From assembly GCF_000218685.1 (NCBI RefSeq), contig NW_006763290.1:631684-695683 (forward strand): a DNA stretch of 64,000 bases, written 5' to 3'. The translations under genes and the position numbers were made by a program. Origin of the DNA: Serpula lacrymans var. lacrymans S7.9. Taxonomy: Eukaryota; Basidiomycota; Agaricomycetes; Boletales; Serpulaceae. The notes beneath the pieces are model-generated. The model saw only the letters and a list, made by a program, of their open reading frames with translations. It was not told the DNA's origin and did not search any database. Each line of letters opens with the position of its first letter. Within the stretch, counting starts at the first letter, position 1. This document shows positions 57,768-64,000 of this stretch, piece after piece.

Positions 57768-58169
57768 TATATACCAAATAGCATGTACATTGCACTTGCT
57801 CGCGAAACCATATTCTTGTCCGAAGTAAGGGTGGCGTCTATCGAGGTTGATCCGAGTCGTATATGGAGTGTGGGGTTGGAGATGTGTTTTGTAAGTTTGT
57901 CTATCATAACAGAAAGGTCGTTAGGACTCAGACTCCAAACCAGTCGACAGATGTGTGTGTATGCTACATCCTAGTGCTTAGTGATTATACACGGCCCTAC
58001 GGGCATCCCTGGTAATGGGAGTTGACGGTCATGTGATCACTGGTGACGATCGAAATGATGATGTGGAGAAGAATGAATGTACTGGAATTTAGACATTAAA
58101 TGAAGACAATTTTGAATGATGGGGAAGGAAGTGTCATACCACAACAATGTCTGAAAAGTGAGTAGCTAG
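57768..58169. other. 3' flank of the BET gene
   Basis: No gene is seen. This is ordinary CpG-containing host-type sequence without repeats. Confidence 0.4.
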
Positions 58170-58506
58170 CGTCCTTAGCAGTAGAGAGCTCAATTTTTGT
58201 AGAGAACAAGGGTTGTACTCCATTGATGGAGTGTCTCACGAGGTCTTTTGGGGACCAGGACCGTTGACACCAACAGAAATCCCAGCTGTTTTTTGTGAGT
58301 GTAGTACAGGAAAGCCGGTCACCGTGTGGCTTGAAGGACAAATCAAGGGGATTGAATTTCACAATGGCGAGTTGTTTTTGACAGTGAAACCGAGGGGACA
58401 CTCCATTGCTGAAGGAGCACATGCGTTGCTTGGAAGGCTCTCCCATCCGAAATATGTAGAGTCCAGTGATGTAGTTGTTGCAAGAGGTGGCATGCCGACC
58501 AAATGA
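58170..58506 (+). CDS. Hypothetical protein fragment, basidiomycete-type
   Basis: The open frame ends at 58506. It reads SRELNFCREQGLYSIDG, VSHEVFWGPGPLTPTEIPAV, FCECSTGKPVTVWLEGQIKG, IEFHNGELFLTVKPRG and VVVARGGMPTK. It has no ATG near its 5' edge, so either an upstream exon exists or it is a truncated copy. The V-x-V-W-x-E-G-x-I-K-G-I-E-F and F-A-R-G-G-M-P patterns recall lineage-specific hypothetical families of mushrooms that I cannot name. No transmembrane or signal segment is seen. Confidence 0.45.
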
Positions 58507-59480
58507 GTTGAAATGGATTCAAGCTACCAAAGCATAATTTTCCAGGAACAAGTGGTTGATTTTGGAAGTTTGTGAAATCGTTCGGGTTTGATCTAGTAAG
58601 TAAACTCAGACTTCGACAGAAGATCTGATATATATTCAAAAGAATGTACCTAGTAAGTAAACTGGAAATGAGGCATAAGCTAAGTACTCGTAGGTTTAAT
58701 CATAAAAGTGTCTCACCTCAGACTTCGACAGAAGATCTGAGGTGTCTGCCTGACAACAACAGCGTATATAAGTGAAGACGGAACCAAAAAAAATGATGCG
58801 GTATATTAGGTGCACGGGCTACCCCAACTACTGGACCTTCCCAGTTTGGCGCCTGCGCCACTACTTGCCTTCGTACTACGCCGTACGAGGCTTGTCTCTC
58901 TCTCTTATTCTTCCAACGGTTTGGAAGGGGGAAACATTGTGAAAGTAATAGGAACCGTTCAGTGCAGGCATATGTGAGGGGATGTCTCAAATTCTGAGTA
59001 CACATGGCCAACGGGGTGGCTTGCATGGTGAGTTTATTTTAAAATTCAGAGTATTTACATTTTAGAGAAGACTGCTGCGTCAAAGTAGGGCATGTACTAG
59101 TATTAGCAAAATATGTTGTGAAGGAGGAATGATTGTTTGAATAGGAGAATAGGCTTCACATTAAAATATATAGCAGAGAAAAGAATTGCTACGAATGTTG
59201 TCTACATCAAGGCAGTACATAGTGCACTATGGAACTGGAGAAAGTTTTTGAGAAAAATGTCGCAATGACTTAAGTTAAACAAACCTGGCTAGTAGTATGT
59301 TTAGAAGGTGTAAGTCTTGTTCTACAATGTGGCTAGTGTTGTCAGGCTGTGAACGCAAGTGTTTAACGGCTACAATGGGACCTTTCAGGGGGCAACATCC
59401 GCAAAGGGGAAATATTGTTTGACCAAGAAAACCAGCAACAAGTTTTTTTTTGAGGCGGTTGTCAATTGCTGATTGGTCTG
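58507..59480. other. Intergenic with a short direct duplication
   Basis: The words ctcagacttcgacagaagatctga occur at about 58606 and 58716, and ctagtaagtaaact at about 58592 and 58650. A tatataag box follows at about 58765. A 102-codon minus-strand ORF at 58718-59026 has no recognised motif. No gene can be supported. Confidence 0.4.
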
Positions 59481-59489
59481 CGTAAAAGA

Positions 59490-60694
59490 AAGTGAATCAG
59501 TTTTTGAGATAAAAATGAGTTGCACAGGAAGAAGGGAAGCAATAGACGGTATGACACAATATAGGAATTTTGTCAGTTGCTTGTGGGAGATGGGTGGAAG
59601 TTGAGTTGCCAGTTGATGAATGGTCGTCGACAAATGTAGTTTGAAAATGCAAATTGTCATTGTCAGAGTCAATCTCTACGTTTCCTTGTTGGTGCAGAGT
59701 GCTGAGAGCAGTGTCAAAGAGGGGAGGAAAATAAAGGTCTGAACAGATATCGGATACAGAGATTGGATGGGGAATGATGACATCATGGTTGGATGGGACA
59801 TTGACAATGACAGGTTTTTCACAACCTGGAAAGAATAGAGCAGCTTGAAAAAAAAAAAAAAAAGAGGAAATTGCTGGAAGGCAATGAGCGTACAAAGTTA
59901 AGTGAAGAAGTTGTGGACATACTCTTTTTTGTAGGTGGACCATTTTTGAGATAATGTGAATAGTTTTGAGGGACATTAGAAATTGGAAAGGGTGTGAAAA
60001 AGGAGACGGTTTTGGTTTTCAACATTGGGGGAGGTATTGCTTCTATAGTACCACCAGATGGTGTGTGCCAATCTTTCAGCCGTAAATCTGGGATTGTCAA
60101 ACCACGAAGAATGTGAAAGTAGACCATTTTTCATCACGTAGATGGGACCCCTGAGAGATGGTGATGATGGTTGATGGGAAAAAATGAGGTTGGCTATGTC
60201 ATTGTGCCGTTTATTGTTGGCTGAAGCTGACAATGGGGGTTCTCCATATATCTGGTAATACCAATTTTTAGTAGATGGATTGCGATAAACAAAAAAACCA
60301 AGGTTGACAATTTCTGTGAAATCCAAAGCCTCTGAAAGTTTGAGTAGGATATGTGGATCTTCAACTCTAATTTTGAGAGGGAAAGGGGTAATGTTGGCAA
60401 ATACGTTGTCACAAGTTAATGAAGAACCATGGATTAATGTAGGTTGGATGCAAAAGCAAGCATAGGATAGAGAGGGCAAGGAGTGATGTTCTCTCCTGAG
60501 TTTGCACAGTCTCTTCATATTAGTTGGCAGTCATCAGTTTGAACAGTGACATGAGCGGGTGAACAACCCTTTTGGCTAAACAACCAGGATTGTATTCTTT
60601 ACAAGCTTGGTAAAATCGGATGAAACCTATTCCCAGATGTAACACTTTGACATTGTCAAGGAAATGGAAGACTTCATCAGACGATGGGGTGAAC
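59490..60694 (-). pseudogene. Unknown host gene disrupted by the copia-D LTR
   Basis: Reading leftward from the LTR edge: FTPSSDEVFHFLDNVKVLHL, FYQACKEYNPGCLAKR, a one- or two-base frameshift at about 60520, LKIRVEDPHILLKLSEALDF, TEIVNLGFFVYRNPSTKNWY, GPIYVMKNGLLSHSSWFD and RLAHTIWWYYRSN. After at least one intron (around 59820-59980) the last exon contains CEKPVIVNVPSNHD and SDICSDLYFPPLFDTALSTL. The blocks with F-x-A-H-x-N and VKNG are common in unnamed Agaricomycete families. An apparent start codon at 60733-60735 and the next 13 codons lie inside the LTR, so the true N-terminus is lost. No function is assignable. Confidence 0.55.
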
Positions 60695-60887
60695 TGACAA
60701 AACCGGATAAACCTGGTCTCTGCCGAAGCAGCCATTGTTCTCCTAGGAGCACAATTGTACTTCTAGGAGTCATTATACTGTAGCGAGTAGCACCTCTGAC
60801 TATAAGTAGTAGGGGGTTTAGTATAGGAATACCTCAGTCGTTTCTATAGCCTCTCGGGCAGCGGCTGAGTTTCACTTAGTTTTATTA
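60695..60887 (+). repeat. 5' LTR of copia-D
   Basis: It is a 193-bp repeat from TGACAAAACC to TTTTATTA, homologous to the copia-B LTR at 17870-18101. The left flank is tgaac (60690-60694), and the matching right duplication would lie beyond the window. A possible TATA is actataagtag, about 100 bp before the LTR end. Confidence 0.85.
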
Positions 60888-60901
60888 GGTTATGAGCCCT
60901 G
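60888..60901 (+). promoter_or_regulatory. Primer-binding site of copia-D
   Basis: ggttatgagccctg begins right after the LTR. It is a perfect 14-nt complement of the initiator-tRNA-Met anticodon arm (cagggctcataacc). It is identical to the copia-A site, although the LTRs of the two elements are unrelated by eye. Confidence 0.85.
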
Positions 60902-60956
60902 GTGCGCAAAAGCTATGCAGGAAATAATTCTTATTTGAAACGACAACCTCGGAACT

Positions 60957-61744
60957 ATGACCACAGCACGCGATACATCCGCATGTCCAGTTCTCACTGG
61001 ACCCAACAATTTTCAGATATGGAAACTCCGGATCATCTCAAAGCTATGTCAGGAAAAAGTTCTCCAGGTTGTTACTGGAGAGGAGCTTAAGCCCTCACCG
61101 GGAAAACCTACCTCCTCGGAGGATCCTGAGATTACCTGGATACTTAAGGATGAGAAGGCACATGGAATCATCCAGGACGACATCTCTGATGCCCTCCTAA
61201 TGAGGACTGGAGACCTCACCAGCTCCAAGGAGTTATTTGATAAACGTGTCTCACTCCATCAAACGTCCAATATTGCCTCGGCCTTCTATTCATTCCAGCA
61301 ACTCACCAAATTGTCCTGGGATGGGACATTACCTATCCAGGACCACATTGCAAAAATCCAGACAATTGATTCACACCTCTCCGGAATGAAACTAGGAGTT
61401 GATACCAAACTCATGGCTTTCGCTCTTCTCCAATCTCTCCCATGCACTCCTGAATGGCAAATATTTCAGTCATCAGTAATCAACACGATTGAAGAAAATA
61501 AACTTACCTTTGATGCATTTGAGATCCGGATCACTGCAGAAGTTGCACGACAGTCAGGGAAGGCCCCTGGAGGTTCCAAATCAGCACTCAAATCCGAGGA
61601 GAAGTGGTGTGACTTCCACAAAGCCAAAGCACACAACACCTTAGAGTGTCAAACACTTCAGTCAGCTGAAAAAGGTCAAAAGAAGAAGGGAAAGGAAAGA
61701 CACAAGGATAAAGGAAAAGAGAAGGAAAAGGCAAATACAGCGGA
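60957..61744 (+). pseudogene. Copia-D Gag, interrupted by a solo LTR
   Basis: It opens MTTARDTSACPVLTGPNNFQ. The UBN2-type Gag body includes IWKLRIISKLCQEKVLQVV, SSKELFDKRVSLHQTSNIAS and FAFALLQSLP-like TKLMAFALLQSLPCTPEW. A variant zinc knuckle CDFHKAKAHNTLEC (CX2HX4HX4C) follows, then a Lys/Glu-rich tail. No stops occur before the LTR at 61745. After the LTR the frame resumes with EQSSGSDSEEE. Apart from that insertion the Gag looks functional, in contrast to the other copia Gags in the window. Confidence 0.85.
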
Positions 61745-62159
61745 TGTTACGCACGAAGTGCTTAACAAAGTCTGAGGGTTTGTCAAGGTTTTATAAAGAG
61801 ACTTATCCGAAGACAAGTTCGAGAACGTAGTTCTGAGTGGAGGTCTTCCAACGAGAGTTGGTCTTCTTCTGAGTAGAAGTCTGATCTTAGGAGTCTAGCT
61901 TTGTAAGCGTAAACTGCGTAGAATCGTATTGGAGAATACTACTGCTATTACATGGTATTTATAATGGAAAGGAATTGGTGATAGGAGTTAGGTCCTACCT
62001 AGGGCAGGTCCGTCTGTTGAAGACTAAGTACTATGATAGGTACTGTGAATGCGAGAGGAACGGAAGTGTACGTGAAGGAAATGAGTCATCGGTCCGATGG
62101 TATAACCAATGAGTAAAAACAAATGAGTAGTCCTTGAATGTCCAATAGAGATCGTAACA
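61745..62159 (+). repeat. Solo LTR of a third family, target duplication GCGGA
   Basis: It is a 415-bp insertion from TGTTACGCACGAAG to GATCGTAACA, with perfect GCGGA at 61740-61744 and 62160-62164. Copia-B has the uninterrupted sequence (acagcggagcaatc), which proves the insertion. The LTR is CpG-rich and unlike the other two LTR families, so it is probably young. No other copy lies in this window. Confidence 0.93.
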
Positions 62160-64000
62160 GCGGAGCAATCATCCGGATCTGACTCCGAGGAGGAACAGAG
62201 TCATATTGCATTGGATCATGTACATATTTCCAAGCCCCTTGCTAAACACATTCAAGCTTACCTTGTGTCGGAACCCGATAAGACCAAAACAACAATTATT
62301 ATTGACTCTGGAGCAACATCCCACATGGTCCCTCACCGCTCCTGGTTTGAGCCAGGAACATACCATGTTCTGCATCCTCCAAGGACAATCAGTTTTGGGA
62401 ATGAATCCTCTGTAAATGCCATTGGAATTGGAACAGTAATCCTACAAGCAACTGTTGGCAAAAAGAACTACAATATTGCACTGTCAAATGTCTTACTTGT
62501 GCCAAACTTCACGTTAGCACTCGTCTTTGTCCACAAATTGTCCAAAACGGGGTTATCAACACTTTTTCCAGCAGGGTCAAATGCTTGTGAAATTTGGACA
62601 AAGGAGAAACTTATCCTCACTGCGTTACACAAGCGAGAACTTTATCACATCCAAGCAAAACCCAAAATCAACCCGGAGTCAGCTTTTGCAGCAGTAGATG
62701 TAAATTTATTGCATAGGAGAATGGGACACATTGGAATGGACCACTTGCAACAAATGGTTACAAAAGGACAGCTCCAGGACATAGACACCCTTACCGGAAC
62801 CCCGGAGTTTTGTGAACCTTGTGCTTTAGGAAAGATGAAGAAATTACCTTTCAAGTCCACTGGAGGAAACTGAGCCAAGTGCCCCATACAAATTGTGCAC
62901 ACAGATGTTGGAGGACCGATCAAACCAACTTCCAGGGAGGGCTTTCAGTACTGGATTATCATTGTAGATGATTTCTCCAAATTTCCATGGATATATTTCC
63001 TAAAACATAAAAGTGAAGCACTGGAATGATACAAGCAATGGAAAGAAGATGTCCAAACATTCTTCCGGACTCATTTGGGAGAAGAAAACTTCACTCCACT
63101 ATACACAGAATTCCTCTGGAGCGATGGGGGAGGAGAATATACTGGCAATGCATTCGAAAATCAACTCTGAGGAGATGGTGTCATCCAAGAAACTACAGCT
63201 GCAGATACTCCGGAACAAAATGGCATTGCAGAATGCATGAATCAGACATTGGCTACATTAGCAACCATTATGCTCCATGATTCCAAGCTCCCAAAGTCAT
63301 TCTGGGTAGCCATGCAAACAGCTGCATATATCATAGCATGCCGCCCAGCCAAAGGACTCCATGGAAAGACCCCATATGAAATACTGTTTAAAAGGAGAGT
63401 TGATCCAACTTTATTTCGCCCTTTTGGATGCCAAGCATATGCCTTGATTCTGAAAGACAAAAGGCAAGGGAAGTTTTACTCCAAGGGGCGCAAAGCCATA
63501 ATGATTGGCTACACACATAGAAAGCAAGCCTACAAACTCCTAGACACTGAAAAACGGACTGTGTTTTCCAGTCGGCATGTCATATTCAATGAATCCGGAA
63601 AGGTACAAAAGGATGACACTGCTCTCTGGAACACAGACACTAGTACAGATCAGTGGGAGGGACTCATTCCAGAGAATGCTCACTATCCAGACCAAAAAAC
63701 ATTGGAGGAGGATGATCCTGACCCTCGGATCCGAGATCCAAATGAATTGCAAATGGAACCACATCTCCAAGGAGATGTTCCACAAGCAATGGAACCATAT
63801 CAGTATGAAGATGTTCCAAGAGCAGTGGGGCAATACCTCTGTGGAGACATTCCGAGAGCAGTGGGAGCACCTGATCAGCTAAGACACCCTCCACAACAGT
63901 CTCTACAACCAAGACCTGAACACTGGCCATCTTCAGAACGGAAAGCCAAAGTAGAGTTACAGTCAGTGGGAGGACAGCCCCTCAACATACAGCCAGCTGC
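62160..64000 (+). pseudogene. Copia-D protease to RT, cut by the window edge
   Basis: Blocks in order are TIIIDSGATSHMVPHRSW (protease), LLHRRMGHIGMDHLQQM and CEPCALGKMKKLP, then TGA at 62874-62876 (GGN*AK). Integrase fragments follow, with the same frameshift near 63180-63240 as copia-B (MNQTLATLATIMLHDSK, PFGCQAYALILKDKRQGKF). The Pro/Gln-rich linker runs to the window end. All six frames match copia-B from about 62199 to 63999, with a constant coordinate sum of 84079, so there is no indel. The copy is therefore defective in the same places as copia-B. Confidence 0.87.

Noticed and set aside
60520..60735. A complete small gene starting with MAASAETRF
   Set aside because: The start codon and first 13-14 codons lie in the copia-D LTR. 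The rest continues in another frame after 60520, so it is part of a disrupted gene.
20080..63999. Treating copia-B and copia-D as two LTR ends of one giant composite element
   Set aside because: They are separate insertions in opposite orientation with their own LTRs, and host genes and unrelated TEs lie between them. Only a conversion or assembly explanation is offered.
1..64000. CRISPR array, tRNA, rRNA or bacterial operon signals
   Set aside because: The tandem repeats lack regular spacers. Apart from the short tRNA-derived primer sites I recognised no tRNA or rRNA, and gene structure is spliced eukaryotic.

Overview
The window is eukaryotic and fungal, almost certainly from an Agaricomycete (mushroom-forming basidiomycete). 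The two intact host genes carry many 43-77 bp GT-AG introns. The remainder is transposable-element (TE) wreckage of families typical of these genomes: Ty1/copia, Ty3/gypsy chromovirus, Plavaka-type CACTA, Helitron, PIF/Harbinger with a Myb/SANT partner, hAT and Tc1/mariner. I see no rRNA, tRNA, CRISPR or prokaryote-type operon.

Layout. 0-18 kb is a graveyard of decayed genes. In order it holds a casein-kinase-1 (CK1) pseudogene, a hAT transposase, a copia Gag-protease (copia-A), solo LTRs, a Tet/JBP-like dioxygenase relic, a two-gene Harbinger, a gypsy Gag-protease relic and a Tc1 element with 219-bp terminal inverted repeats (TIRs). 17.9-22.0 kb is copia-B, on the minus strand and 5'-truncated.

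22.0-46.75 kb is best read as one minus-strand Plavaka transposon split apart by nested insertions. Copia-C (22561-37298, GATAG target duplication) sits inside Plavaka. Copia-C in turn contains a solo LTR, a second Harbinger, an AT-rich element and a full-length gypsy chromovirus (30659-36842). A solo LTR (AATGG duplication), a Helitron (about 38.82-44.92 kb), an LTR-2 copy (ATTAT) and a 308-bp foldback MITE (ATT) also interrupt Plavaka. 47-52.4 kb holds more solo LTRs, a partial gypsy and a transposase fragment.

52.5-57.8 kb is a host gene island with an 11-exon WDR70-like WD40 gene followed by a 9-exon BET double-bromodomain gene. Both read as intact and both are nuclear chromatin factors. 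58-60.7 kb has two unrecognised basidiomycete-type genes. The second is cut at its N-terminus by the 5' LTR of copia-D, which runs off the right edge and carries a solo LTR of a third family.

Most TE genes carry nonsense codons that look like C-to-T or G-to-A changes (CGA or TGG to TGA, CAA to TAA), and much of the TE DNA looks CpG-poor compared with the host island. This suggests methylation- or RIP-like decay. Copia-B and copia-D are exceptions: they keep many CpG sites and share about 1.8 kb of apparently identical sequence in inverted orientation.
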